From Lasioglossum baleicum (taxonomy: Eukaryota > Arthropoda > Insecta > Hymenoptera > Halictidae), in assembly GCF_051020765.1 (NCBI RefSeq), contig NW_027469220.1, positions 282,593-346,592 of the forward strand: 64,000 bases of DNA. Reading direction: 5' to 3'. Position 1 is the first letter of the stretch. The number at the start of each line of letters is the position of its first letter. A program made the position numbers and the translations under genes. Below the pieces are notes generated by a model. The model was not told the DNA's origin and did not search any database. It worked only from the letters and a program-made list of their open reading frames with translations. Shown one piece after another: positions 9,430-23,183 of the stretch.

Positions 9430-12400
9430 ATGCGCATCCCAAAAAACCTGCGCATGCGCATCCCAAAAAATCTGCGCATGCGCATCCCACAAAACCTGCG
9501 CATGCGCATCCCACAAAACCTCGCACGTGTTTGTGCTCGACTAGCCTGCGGGATGCATCCTTTCGCACGTGTTTTTACTCGACTAGTCTGCGGGATGCAT
9601 TCTCTCGTACGTGTTTTTGCTCGACTAGCCTGCGGGATGCATCCTCTCGCACGTGTTTTTACTCGACTAGCCTGCGGGATGCATCGTCTCGCACGTGTTT
9701 TTACTCGACTAGCCTGCGGGATGCATCCTCTCGCACGTGTTTTTGCTCGACTAGCCATGCGCATCCCAAAAAACCTGCGCATGCGCATACCACAAAACCT
9801 CGCACGTGTTTTTACTCGACTAGCCTGCGGGATGCATCGTCTCGCACGTGTTTTTACTCGACTAGCCTGCGGGATGCATCCTCTCGCACGTGTTTTTGCT
9901 CGACTAGCCATGCGCATCCCAAAAAACCTGCGCATGCGCATCCCAAAAAACCTGCGCATGCGCATCCCACAAAACCTCGCACGTGTTTTTACTCGACTAG
10001 CCTGCGGGATGCATCGTCTCGCACGTGTTTTTACTCGACTAGCCTGCGGGATGCATCCTCTCGCACGTGTTTTTGCTCGACTAGCCATGCGCATCCCAAA
10101 AAACCTGCGCATGCGCATCCCAAAAAATCTGCGCATGCGCATCCCACAAAACCTGCGCATGCGCATCCCACAAAACCTCGCACGTGTTTGTGCTCGACTA
10201 GCCTGCGGGATGCATCCTTTCGCACGTGTTTTTACTCGACTAGCCTGCGGGATGCATCCTCTCGTACGTGTTTTTGCTCGACTAGCCTGCAGGATGCATC
10301 CTCTCGCACGTGTTTTTGCTCGACTAGCCATGCACATCCCAAAAAACCTGCGCATGCGCATCCCAAAAAATCTGCGCATGCGCATCCCACAAAACCTGCG
10401 CATGCGCATCCCACAAAACCTCGCACGTGTTTGTGCTCGACTAGACTGCGGGATGCATCCTCTCGCACGTGTTTTTACTCGACTAGCCTGCGGGATGCAT
10501 CCTCTCGCACGTGTTTTTACTCGACTAGCCTGCGGGATGCATCGTCTCGCACGTGTTTTTACTCGACTAGCCTGCGGGATGCATCCTCTCGCACGTGTTT
10601 TTGCTCGACTAGCCAGTGCGCATCCCAAAAAACCTGCGCATGCGCATCCCAAAAAATCTGCGCATACGCATCCCACAAAACCTGCGCATGCGCATCCCAC
10701 AAAACCTCGCACGTGTTTGTGCTCGACTAGCCTGCGGGATGCATCCTTTCGCACGTGTTTTTACTCGACTAGCCTGCGGGATGCATCCTCTCGCACGTGT
10801 TTTTGCTCGACTAGCCATGCGCATCCCAAAAAACCTGCGCATGCGCATCCCAAAAAATCTGCGCATGCGCATCCCATAAAACCTGCGCATGCGCATCCCA
10901 CAAAACCTCGCACGTGTTTTTACTCGACTAGCCTGCGGGATGCATCCTCTCGCACGTGTTTTTGCTCGGCTAGCCTGCGGGATGCATCCTCTCGCACGTG
11001 TTTTTGCTCGACTAGCCATGCGCATCCCAAAAAACCTGCGCATGCGCATCCCAAAAAACCTGCGCATGCGCATCCCACAAAACCTCGCACGTGTTTTTAC
11101 TCGACTAGCCTGCGGGATGCATCCTTTCGCACGTGTTTTTACTCGACTAGCCTGCGGGATGCATCGTCTCGCACGTGTTTTTACTCGACTAGCCTGCGGG
11201 ATGCATCCTCTCGCACGTGTTTTTGCTCGACTAGCCATGCGCATCCCAAAAAACCTGCGCATGCGCATCCCAAAAAATCTGCGCATGCGCATCCCACAAA
11301 ACCTCGCACGTGTTTGTGCTCGACTAGACTGCGGGATGCATCCTTTCGCACGTGTTTTTACTCGACTAGCCTGCGGGATGCATCCTTTCGCACGTGTTTT
11401 TACTCGACTAGCCTGCGGGATGCATCCTCTCGTACGTGTTTTTGCTCGACTAGCCTGCGGGATGCATCCTCTCGCACGTGTTTTTGCTCGACTAGCCATG
11501 CGCATCCCAAAAAACCTGCACATGCTCATCCCAAAAAACCTGCGCATGCGCATCCCACAAAACCTGCGCATGCGCATCCCACAAAACCTCGCACGTGTTT
11601 TTACTCGACTAGCCTGCGGGATGCATCCTCTCGCACGTGTTTTTACTCGACTAGCCTGCGGGATACATCCTCTCGCACGTGTTTTTGCTCGACTAGCCTG
11701 CGGGATGCATCCTCTAGCACGTGTTTTTACTCGACTAGCCTGCGGGATGCATCCTCTCGCACGTGTTTTTACTCGACTACCCTGCGGGATGCATCCTCTC
11801 GCACGTGTTTTTGCTCGACTAGCCATGCGCAACCCAAAAAACCTGCGCATGCGCATCCCACAAAACCTGCGTATGCGCATCCCACAAAACCTCGCACGTG
11901 TTTTTACTCGACTAGCCTGCGGGATGCATCCTCTCGCACGTGTTTTTACTCGACTAGCCTGCGGGATGCATCCTCTCGCACGTGTTTTTGCTCGACTAGC
12001 CATGCGCATCCCAAAAAACCTGCACATGCGCATCCCAAAAAACCTGCGCATGCGCATCCCACAAAACCTCGCACGTGTTTTTACTCGACTAGCCTGCGGG
12101 ATGCATCCTCTCGCACGTGTTTTTGCTCGGCTAGCCTGCGGGATGCATCCTCTCGCACGTGTTTTTGCTCGACTAGCCATGCGCATCCCAAAAAACCTGC
12201 GCATGCGCATCCCAAAAAACCTGCGCATGCGCATCCCACAAAACCTCGCACGTGTTTTTACTCGACTAGCCTGCGGGATGCATCCTTTCGCACGTGTTTT
12301 TACTCGACTAGCCTGCGGGATGCATCGTCTCGCACGTGTTTTTGCTCGACTAGCCATGCGCATCCCAAAAAACCTGCGCATGCGCATCCCAAAAAATCTG

Positions 12401-15400
12401 CGCATGCGCATCCCACAAAACCTGCGCATGCGCATCCCACAAAACCTCGCACGTGTTTGTGCTCGACTAGCCTGCGGGATGCATCCTTTCGCACGTGTTT
12501 TTACTCGACTAGTCTGCGGGATGCATTCTCTCGTACGTGTTTTTGCTCGACTAGCCTGCGGGATGCATCCTCTCGCACGTGTTTTTACTCGACTAGCCTG
12601 CGGGATGCATCGTCTCGCACGTGTTTTTACTCGACTAGCCTGCGGGATGCATCCTCTCGCACGTGTTTTTGCTCGACTAGCCATGCGCATCCCAAAAAAC
12701 CTGCGCATGCGCATCCCAAAAAACCTGCGCATGCGCATCCCACAAAACCTCGCACGTGTTTTTACTCGACTAGCCTGCGGGATGCATCGTCTCGCACGTG
12801 TTTTTACTCGACTAGCCTGCGGGATGCATCCTCTCGCACGTGTTTTTGCTCGACTAGCCATGCGCATCCCAAAAAACCTGCGCATGCGCATCCCAAAAAA
12901 CCTGCGCATGCGCATCCCACAAAACCTCGCACGTGTTTTTACTCGACTAGCCTGCGGGATGCATCGTCTCGCACGTGTTTTTACTCGACTAGCCTGCGGG
13001 ATGCATCCTCTCGCACGTGTTTTTGCTCGACTAGCCATGCGCATCCCAAAAAACCTGCGCATGCGCATCCCAAAAAATCTGCGCATGCGCATCCCACAAA
13101 ACCTGCGCATGCGCATCCCACAAAACCTCGCACGTGTTTGTGCTCGACTAGCCTGCGGGATGCATCCTTTCGCACGTGTTTTTACTCGACTAGCCTGCGG
13201 GATGCATCCTCTCGTACGTGTTTTTGCTCGACTAGCCTGCAGGATGCATCCTCTCGCACGTGTTTTTGCTCGACTAGCCATGCACATCCCAAAAAACCTG
13301 CGCATGCGCATCCCAAAAAATCTGCGCATGCGCATCCCACAAAACCTGCGCATGCGCATCCCACAAAACCTCGCACGTGTTTGTGCTCGACTAGACTGCG
13401 GGATGCATCCTCTCGCACGTGTTTTTACTCGACTAGCCTGCGGGATGCATCCTCTCGCACGTGTTTTTACTCGACTAGCCTGCGGGATGCATCGTCTCGC
13501 ACGTGTTTTTACTCGACTAGCCTGCGGGATGCATCCTCTCGCACGTGTTTTTGCTCGACTAGCCAGTGCGCATCCCAAAAAACCTGCGCATGCGCATCCC
13601 AAAAAATCTGCGCATACGCATCCCACAAAACCTGCGCATGCGCATCCCACAAAACCTCGCACGTGTTTGTGCTCGACTAGCCTGCGGGATGCATCCTTTC
13701 GCACGTGTTTTTACTCGACTAGCCTGCGGGATGCATCCTCTCGCACGTGTTTTTGCTCGACTAGCCATGCGCATCCCAAAAAACCTGCGCATGCGCATCC
13801 CAAAAAATCTGCGCATGCGCATCCCATAAAACCTGCGCATGCGCATCCCACAAAACCTCGCACGTGTTTTTACTCGACTAGCCTGCGGGATGCATCCTCT
13901 CGCACGTGTTTTTGCTCGGCTAGCCTGCGGGATGCATCCTCTCGCACGTGTTTTTGCTCGACTAGCCATGCGCATCCCAAAAAACCTGCGCATGCGCATC
14001 CCACAAAACCTCGCACGTGTTTTTACTCGACTAGCCTGCGGGATGCATCCTTTCGCACGTGTTTTTACTCGACTAGCCTGCGGGATGCATCGTCTCGCAC
14101 GTGTTTTTACTCGACTAGCCTGCGGGATGCATCCTCTCGCACGTGTTTTTGCTCGACTAGCCATGCGCATCCCAAAAAACCTGCGCATGCGCATCCCAAA
14201 AAATCTGCGCATGCGCATCCCACAAAACCTCGCACGTGTTTGTGCTCGACTAGACTGCGGGATGCATCCTTTCGCACGTGTTTTTACTCGACTAGCCTGC
14301 GGGATGCATCCTTTCGCACGTGTTTTTACTCGACTAGCCTGCGGGATGCATCCTCTCGTACGTGTTTTTGCTCGACTAGCCTGCGGGATGCATCCTCTCG
14401 CACGTGTTTTTGCTCGACTAGCCATGCGCATCCCAAAAAACCTGCACATGCTCATCCCAAAAAACCTGCGCATGCGCATCCCACAAAACCTGCGCATGCG
14501 CATCCCACAAAACCTCGCACGTGTTTTTACTCGACTAGCCTGCGGGATGCATCCTCTCGCACGTGTTTTTACTCGACTAGCCTGCGGGATACATCCTCTC
14601 GCACGTGTTTTTGCTCGACTAGCCTGCGGGATGCATCCTCTAGCACGTGTTTTTACTCGACTAGCCTGCGGGATGCATCCTCTCGCACGTGTTTTTACTC
14701 GACTACCCTGCGGGATGCATCCTCTCGCACGTGTTTTTGCTCGACTAGCCATGCGCAACCCAAAAAACCTGCGCATGCGCATCCCACAAAACCTGCGTAT
14801 GCGCATCCCACAAAACCTCGCACGTGTTTTTACTCGACTAGCCTGCGGGATGCATCCTCTCGCACGTGTTTTTACTCGACTAGCCTGCGGGATGCATCCT
14901 CTCGCACGTGTTTTTGCTCGACTAGCCATGCGCATCCCAAAAAACCTGCACATGCGCATCCCAAAAAACCTGCGCATGCGCATCCCACAAAACCTGCGCA
15001 TGCGCATCCCACAAAACCTCGCACGTGTTTTTACTCGACTAGCCTGCGGGATGCATCCTCTCGCACGTGTTTTTGCTCGGCTAGCCTGCGGGATGCATCC
15101 TCTCGCACGTGTTTTTGCTCGACTAGCCATGCGCATCCCAAAAAACCTGCGCATGCGCATCCCAAAAAACCTGCGCATGCGCATCCCACAAAACCTCGCA
15201 CGTGTTTTTACTCGACTAGCCTGCGGGATGCATCCTTTCGCACGTGTTTTTACTCGACTAGCCTGCGGGATGCATCGTCTCGCACGTGTTTTTACTCGAC
15301 TAGCCTGCGGGATGCATCCTCTCGCACGTGTTTTTGCTCGACTAGCCATGCGCATCCCAAAAAACCTGCGCATGCGCATCCCAAAAAATCTGCGCATGCG

Positions 15401-15440
15401 CATCCCACAAAACCTGCGCATGCGCATCCCACAAAACCTC
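9430..15440 (+). repeat. Tandem duplication with a period of 2,926-2,968 bp
   Basis: Paired rare markers include CTAGTCTGC (9,587 and 12,513), an inserted G in AGCCAGTGCG (10,616 and 13,566), CCCATAAAACC (10,877 and 13,827), CATGCTCATCC (near 11,525 and 14,451), CTCTAGCAC (11,716 and 14,642) and GCGCAACCC (near 11,830 and 14,756). The offset is 2,926 at both ends and 2,950 in the middle because one 24-bp unit was gained and one lost. An extra 42-bp period appears near the right edge. The single-base insertion shifts the phase of all downstream units. Confidence 0.88.
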
Positions 15441-17759
15441 GCACGTGTTTGTGCTCGACTAGACTGCGGGATGCATCCTTTCGCACGTGTTTTTACTCGA
15501 CTAGCCTGCGGGATGCATCCTCTCGCACGTGTTTTTGCTCGACTAGCCTGCGGGATGCATCCTCTCGCACGTGTTTTTGCTCGGCTAGCCTGCGGGATGC
15601 ATCCTCTCGCACGTGTTTTTGCTCGACTAGCCATGCGCATCCCAAAAAACCTGCGCATGCGCATCCCACAAAACCTCGCACGTGTTTTTACTCGACTAGC
15701 CTGCGGGATGCATCCTCTCGCACGTGTTTTTACTCGACTAGCCTGCGGGATGCATCCTCTCGCACGTGTTTTTACTCGACTAGCCTGCGGGATGCATCGT
15801 CTCGCACGTGTTTGTGCTCGACTAGCCTGCGGGATGCATCCTCTCGCACGTGTTTTTGCTCGACTAGCCTGCGGCATGCATCCTCTCGCACGTGTTTTTG
15901 CTCGACTACCCTGCGGGATGCATCCTCTCGCACGTGTTTTTACTCGACTAGCCTGCGGGATGCATCCTCTCGCACGTGTTTTTACTCGACTACCCTGATG
16001 GATGCATCCTCTCGCACGTGTTTTTGCTCGACTAGCCATGCGCATCCCAAAAAACCTGCACATGCGCATCCCAAAAAACCTGCGCATGCGCATCCCACAA
16101 AACCTCGCACGTGTTTGTGCTCGACTAGCCTGCGGGATGCATCCTCTCGCACGTGTTTTTACTCGACTAGCCTGCGGGATGCATCCTCTCGCACGTGTTT
16201 TTGCTCGACTAGCCATGCGCATCCCAAAAAACCTGCACATGCGCATCCCAAAAAACCTGCACATGCGCATCCCAAAAAACCTGCGCATGCGCATCCCACA
16301 AAACCTGCGCATGCGCATCCCACAAAACCTCGCACGTGTTTTTACTCGACTAGCCTGCGGGATGCATCCTCTCGCACGTGTTTTTACTCGACTAGCCTGC
16401 GGGATGCATCCTTTCGCACGTGTTTTTGCTCGACTAGCCTGCGGGATGCATCCTCTCGCACGTGTTTTTGCTCGACTAGCCATGCGCATCCCAAAAAATC
16501 TGCGCATGCGCATCCCACAAAACCTGCGCATGCGCATCCCACAAAACCTCGCACGTGTTTGTGCTCGACTAGACTGCGGGATGCATCCTTTCGCACGTGT
16601 TTTTACTCGACTAGCCTGCGGGATGCATCCTCTCGCACGTGTTTTTGCTCGACTAGCCTGCGGGATGCATCCTCTCGCACGTGTTTTTGCTCGGCTAGCC
16701 TGCGGGATGCATCCTCTCGCACGTGTTTTTGCTCGACTAGCCATGCGCATCCCAAAAAACCTGCGCATGCGCATCCCACAAAACCTCGCACGTGTTTTTA
16801 CTCGACTAGCCTGCGGGATGCATCCTCTCGCACGTGTTTTTACTCGACTAGCCTGCGGGATGCATCCTCTCGCACGTGTTTTTATTCGACTAGCCTGCGG
16901 GATGCATCGTCTCGCACGTGTTTGTGCTCGACTAGCCTGCGGGATGCATCCTCTCGCACGTGTTTTTGCTCGACTAGCCTGCGGGATGCATCCTCTCGCA
17001 CGTGTTTTTGCTCGACTACCCTGCGGGATGCATCCTCTCGCACGTGTTTTTACTCGACTAGCCTGCGGGATGCATCCTCTCGCACGTGTTTTTACTCGAC
17101 TACCCTGATGGATGCATCCTCTCGCACGTGTTTTTGCTCGACTAGCCTGCGGGATGCATCCTCTCGCACGTGTTTTTACTCGACTAGCCTGCGGGATGCA
17201 TCCTCTCGCACGTGTTTTTACTCGACTACCCTGCGGGATGCATCCTCTCGCACGTGTTTTTGCTCGACTAGCCATGCGCATCCCAAAAAACCTGCGCATG
17301 CGCATCCCAAAAAACCTGCGCATGCGCATCCCACAAAACCTGCGTATGCGCATCCCACAAAACCTCGCACGTGTTTTTACTCGACTAGCCTGCGGGATGC
17401 ATCCTCTCGCACGTGTTTTTACTCGACTAGCCTGCGGGATGCATCCTCTCGCACGTGTTTTTGCTCGACTAGCCATGCGCATCCCAAAAAACCTGCACAT
17501 GCGCATCCCAAAAAACCTGCGCATGCGCATCCCACAAAACCTGCGCATGCGCATCCCACAAAACCTCGCACGTGTTTTTACTCGACTAGCCTGCGGGATG
17601 CATCCTCTCGCACGTGTTTTTACTCGACTAGCCTGCGGGATGCATCCTCTCGCACGTGTTTTTACTCGACTAGCCTGCGGGATGCATCGTCTCGCACGTG
17701 TTTTTACTCGACTAGCCTGCGGGATGCATCCTCTCGCACGTGTTTTTGCTCGACTAGCC

Positions 17760-18476
17760 ATGCGCATCCCAAAAAACCTGCGCATGCGCATCCCAAAAAA
17801 TCTGCGCATGCGCATCCCACAAAACCTGCGCATGCGCATCCCACAAAACCTCGCACGTGTTTGTGCTCGACTAGCCTGCGGGATGCATCCTCTCGCACGT
17901 GTTTTTACTCGACTAGCCTGCGGGATGCATCCTCTCGCACGTGTTTTTGCTCGACTAGCCATGCGCATCCCAAAAAACCTGCACATGCGCATCCCAAAAA
18001 ACCTGCACATGCGCATCCCAAAAAACCTGCGCATGCGCATCCCACAAAACCTGCGCATGCGCATCCCACAAAACCTCGCACGTGTTTTTACTCGACTAGC
18101 CTGCGGGATGCATCCTCTCGCACGTGTTTTTACTCGACTAGCCTGCGGGATGCATCCTCTCGCACGTGTTTTTACTCGACTAGCCTGCGGGATGCATCGT
18201 CTCGCACGTGTTTTTACTCGACTAGCCATGCGCATCCCAAAAAACCTGCACATGCGCATCCCAAAAAACCTGCACATGCGCATCCCAAAAAACCTGCGCA
18301 TGCGCATCCCACAAAACCTGCGCATGCGCATCCCACAAAACCTGCGTATGCGCATCCCACAAAACCTCGCACGTGTTTTTACTCGACTAGCCTGCGGGAT
18401 GCATCGTCTCGCACGTGTTTTTACTCGACTAGCCTGCGGGATGCATCCTCTCGCACGTGTTTTTGCTCGACTAGCC
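17760..18476 (+). repeat. 717-bp higher-order block, reference copy
   Basis: I parsed this copy base by base. Long linkers lie at 17,760-17,849, 17,961-18,074 and 18,228-18,365. Cores start at 17,850, 17,892, 17,934, 18,075, 18,117, 18,159, 18,201, 18,366, 18,408 and 18,450. The CGT-ended linkers are at 18,186-18,200 and 18,393-18,407. It contains seven intact TGCGCATGCGCA junctions. Confidence 0.93.
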
Positions 18477-21110
18477 ATGCGCATCCCAAAAAACCTGCGC
18501 ATGCGCATCCCAAAAAATCTGCGCATGCGCATCCCACAAAACCTGCGCATGCGCATCCCACAAAACCTCGCACGTGTTTGTGCTCGACTAGCCTGCGGGA
18601 TGCATCCTCTCGCACGTGTTTTTACTCGACTAGCCTGCGGGATGCATCCTCTCGCACGTGTTTTTGCTCGACTAGCCATGCGCATCCCAAAAAACCTGCA
18701 CATGCGCATCCCAAAAAACCTGCACATGCGCATCCCAAAAAACCTGCGCATGCGCATCCCACAAAACCTGCGCATGCGCATCCCACAAAACCTCGCACGT
18801 GTTTTTACTCGACTAGCCTGCGGGATGCATCCTCTCGCACGTGTTTTTGCTCGACTAGCCATGCGCATCCCAAAAAACCTGCGCATGCGCATCCCAAAAA
18901 ATCTGCGCATGCGCATCCCACAAAACCTGCGCATGCGCATCCCACAAAACCTCGCACGTGTTTGTGCTCGACTAGCCTGCGGGATGCATCCTCTCGCACG
19001 TGTTTTTACTCGACTAGCCTGCGGGATGCATCCTCTCGCACGTGTTTTTGCTCGACTAGCCATGCGCATCCCAAAAAACCTGCACATGCGCATCCCAAAA
19101 AACCTGCACATGCGCATCCCAAAAAACCTGCGCATGCGCATCCCACAAAACCTGCGCATGCGCATCCCACAAAACCTCGCACGTGTTTTTACTCGACTAG
19201 CCTGCGGGATGCATCCTCTCGCACGTGTTTTTACTCGACTAGCCTGCGGGATGCATCCTTTCGCACGTGTTTTTACTCGACTAGCCTGCGGGATGCATCC
19301 CCTCGCACGTGTTTTTGCTCGACTAGCCTGCGGGATGCATCCTCTCGCACGTGTTTTTGCTCGACTAGCCATGCGCATCCCAAAAAACCTGCGCATGCGC
19401 ATCCCAAAAAATCTGCGCATGCGCATCCCACAAAACCTGCGCATGCGCATCCCACAAAACCTCGCACGTGTTTGTGCTCGACTAGACTGCGGGATGCATC
19501 CTCTCGCACGTGTTTTTACTCGACTAGCCTGCGGGATGCATCCTCTCGCACGTGTTTTTACTCGACTACCCTGCGGGATGCATCCTCTCGCACGTGTTTT
19601 TGCTCGACTAGCCATGCGCATCCCAAAAAACCTGCGCATGCGCATCCCAAAAAACCTGCGCATGCGCATCCCACAAAACCTCGCACGTGTTTTTACTCGA
19701 CTAGCCTGCGGGATGCATCCTCTCGCACGTGTTTTTACTCGACTAGCCTGCGGGATGCATCGTCTCGCACGTGTTTTTACTCGACTAGCCTGCGGGATGC
19801 ATCCTCTCGCACGTGTTTTTGCTCGACTAGCCATGCGCATCCCAAAAAACCTGCGCATGCGCATCCCAAAAAATCTGCGCATGCGCATCCCACAAAACCT
19901 CGCACGTGTTTGTGCTCGACTAGACTGCGGGATGCATCCTTTCGCACGTGTTTTTACTCGACTAGCCTGCGGGATGCATCCTCTCGCACGTGTTTTTGCT
20001 CGACTAGCCTGCGGGATGCATCCTCTCGCACGTGTTTTTGCTCGGCTAGCCTGCGGGATGCATCCTCTCGCACGTGTTTTTGCTCGACTAGCCATGCGCA
20101 TCCCAAAAAACCTGCGCATGCGCATCCCACAAAACCTCGCACGTGTTTTTACTCGACTAGCCTGCGGGATGCATCCTCTCGCACGTGTTTTTACTCGACT
20201 AGCCTGCGGGATGCATCCTCTCGCACGTGTTTTTATTCGACTAGCCTGCGGGATGCATCGTCTCGCACGTGTTTGTGCTCGACTAGCCTGCGGGATGCAT
20301 CCTCTCGCACGTGTTTTTGCTCGACTAGCCTGCGGGATGCATCCTCTCGCACGTGTTTTTGCTCGACTACCCTGCGGGATGCATCCTCTCGCACGTGTTT
20401 TTACTCGACTAGCCTGCGGGATGCATCCTCTCGCACGTGTTTTTACTCGACTACCCTGATGGATGCATCCTCTCGCACGTGTTTTTGCTCGACTAGCCTG
20501 CGGGATGCATGCTCTCGCACGTGTTTTTACTCGACTAGCCTGCGGGATGCATCCTCTCGCACGTGTTTTTACTCGACTACCCTGCGGGATGCATCCTCTC
20601 GCACGTGTTTTTGCTCGACTAGCCATGCGCATCCCAAAAAACCTGCGCATGCGCATCCCAAAAAACCTGCGCATGCGCATCCCACAAAACCTGCGTATGC
20701 GCATCCCACAAAACCTCGCACGTGTTTTTACTCGACTAGCCTGCGGGATGCATCCTCTCGCACGTGTTTTTACTCGACTAGCCTGCGGGATGCATCCTCT
20801 CGCACGTGTTTTTGCTCGACTAGCCATGCGCATCCCAAAAAACCTGCACATGCGCATCCCAAAAAACCTGCGCATGCGCATCCCACAAAACCTGCGCATG
20901 CGCATCCCACAAAACCTCGCACGTGTTTTTACTCGACTAGCCTGCGGGATGCATCCTCTCGCACGTGTTTTTACTCGACTAGCCTGCGGGATGCATCCTC
21001 TCGCACGTGTTTTTACTCGACTAGCCTGCGGGATGCATCGTCTCGCACGTGTTTTTACTCGACTAGCCTGCGGGATGCATCCTCTCGCACGTGTTTTTGC
21101 TCGACTAGCC

Positions 21111-21827
21111 ATGCGCATCCCAAAAAACCTGCGCATGCGCATCCCAAAAAATCTGCGCATGCGCATCCCACAAAACCTGCGCATGCGCATCCCACAAAAC
21201 CTCGCACGTGTTTGTGCTCGACTAGCCTGCGGGATGCATCCTCTCGCACGTGTTTTTACTCGACTAGCCTGCGGGATGCATCCTCTCGCACGTGTTTTTG
21301 CTCGACTAGCCATGCGCATCCCAAAAAACCTGCACATGCGCATCCCAAAAAACCTGCACATGCGCATCCCAAAAAACCTGCGCATGCGCATCCCACAAAA
21401 CCTGCGCATGCGCATCCCACAAAACCTCGCACGTGTTTTTACTCGACTAGCCTGCGGGATGCATCCTCTCGCACGTGTTTTTACTCGACTAGCCTGCGGG
21501 ATGCATCCTCTCGCACGTGTTTTTACTCGACTAGCCTGCGGGATGCATCGTCTCGCACGTGTTTTTACTCGACTAGCCATGCGCATCCCAAAAAACCTGC
21601 ACATGCGCATCCCAAAAAACCTGCACATGCGCATCCCAAAAAACCTGCGCATGCGCATCCCACAAAACCTGCGCATGCGCATCCCACAAAACCTGCGTAT
21701 GCGCATCCCACAAAACCTCGCACGTGTTTTTACTCGACTAGCCTGCGGGATGCATCGTCTCGCACGTGTTTTTACTCGACTAGCCTGCGGGATGCATCCT
21801 CTCGCACGTGTTTTTGCTCGACTAGCC
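21111..21827 (+). repeat. 717-bp higher-order block, copy in the second 3,351-bp repeat
   Basis: It is placed exactly 3,351 bp after the reference copy and no difference was noticed by eye. Confidence 0.9.
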
Positions 21828-23183
21828 ATGCGCATCCCAAAAAACCTGCGCATGCGCATCCCAAAAAATCTGCGCATGCGCATCCCACAAAACCTGCGCA
21901 TGCGCATCCCACAAAACCTCGCACGTGTTTGTGCTCGACTAGCCTGCGGGATGCATCCTCTCGCACGTGTTTTTACTCGACTAGCCTGCGGGATGCATCC
22001 TCTCGCACGTGTTTTTGCTCGACTAGCCATGCGCATCCCAAAAAACCTGCACATGCGCATCCCAAAAAACCTGCACATGCGCATCCCAAAAAACCTGCGC
22101 ATGCGCATCCCACAAAACCTGCGCATGCGCATCCCACAAAACCTCGCACGTGTTTTTACTCGACTAGCCTGCGGGATGCATCCTCTCGCACGTGTTTTTG
22201 CTCGACTAGCCATGCGCATCCCAAAAAACCTGCGCATGCGCATCCCAAAAAATCTGCGCATGCGCATCCCACAAAACCTGCGCATGCGCATCCCACAAAA
22301 CCTCGCACGTGTTTGTGCTCGACTAGCCTGCGGGATGCATCCTCTCGCACGTGTTTTTACTCGACTAGCCTGCGGGATGCATCCTCTCGCACGTGTTTTT
22401 GCTCGACTAGCCATGCGCATCCCAAAAAACCTGCACATGCGCATCCCAAAAAACCTGCACATGCGCATCCCAAAAAACCTGCGCATGCGCATCCCACAAA
22501 ACCTGCGCATGCGCATCCCACAAAACCTCGCACGTGTTTTTACTCGACTAGCCTGCGGGATGCATCCTCTCGCACGTGTTTTTACTCGACTAGCCTGCGG
22601 GATGCATCCTTTCGCACGTGTTTTTACTCGACTAGCCTGCGGGATGCATCCCCTCGCACGTGTTTTTGCTCGACTAGCCTGCGGGATGCATCCTCTCGCA
22701 CGTGTTTTTGCTCGACTAGCCATGCGCATCCCAAAAAACCTGCGCATGCGCATCCCAAAAAATCTGCGCATGCGCATCCCACAAAACCTGCGCATGCGCA
22801 TCCCACAAAACCTCGCACGTGTTTGTGCTCGACTAGACTGCGGGATGCATCCTCTCGCACGTGTTTTTACTCGACTAGCCTGCGGGATGCATCCTCTCGC
22901 ACGTGTTTTTACTCGACTACCCTGCGGGATGCATCCTCTCGCACGTGTTTTTGCTCGACTAGCCATGCGCATCCCAAAAAACCTGCGCATGCGCATCCCA
23001 AAAAACCTGCGCATGCGCATCCCACAAAACCTCGCACGTGTTTTTACTCGACTAGCCTGCGGGATGCATCCTCTCGCACGTGTTTTTACTCGACTAGCCT
23101 GCGGGATGCATCGTCTCGCACGTGTTTTTACTCGACTAGCCTGCGGGATGCATCCTCTCGCACGTGTTTTTGCTCGACTAGCC

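Larger units (their letters stand above)
1..13680 (+). other. Open frame of 4,559 codons, not considered a gene
   Basis: The frame is open because all module lengths are multiples of three and the units lack stops in two forward frames. Comparable frames run at 10,889-31,981 (7,030 codons) and 31,795-50,805 (6,336) on the plus strand, and at 13,559-31,780 (6,073) and 31,597-49,542 (5,981) on the minus strand, overlapping one another. Recurrent substitutions in this frame are mostly amino-acid changing (T/A, F/C, L/F, P/R, A/V, A/D, A/P, K/Q, R/H), with few synonymous ones, as expected without selection. There is no unique amino or carboxy terminus, no intron signal and no recognisable domain beyond the repeats. 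Confidence 0.9.

Noticed and set aside
78..10730. Second long plus-strand frame rich in Ser, Cys, His, Pro and Lys as a coding sequence
   Set aside because: It is the same DNA read one base over. Its length follows from the same module property, and it switches with the first frame at each single-base insertion (10,616 and 13,566).
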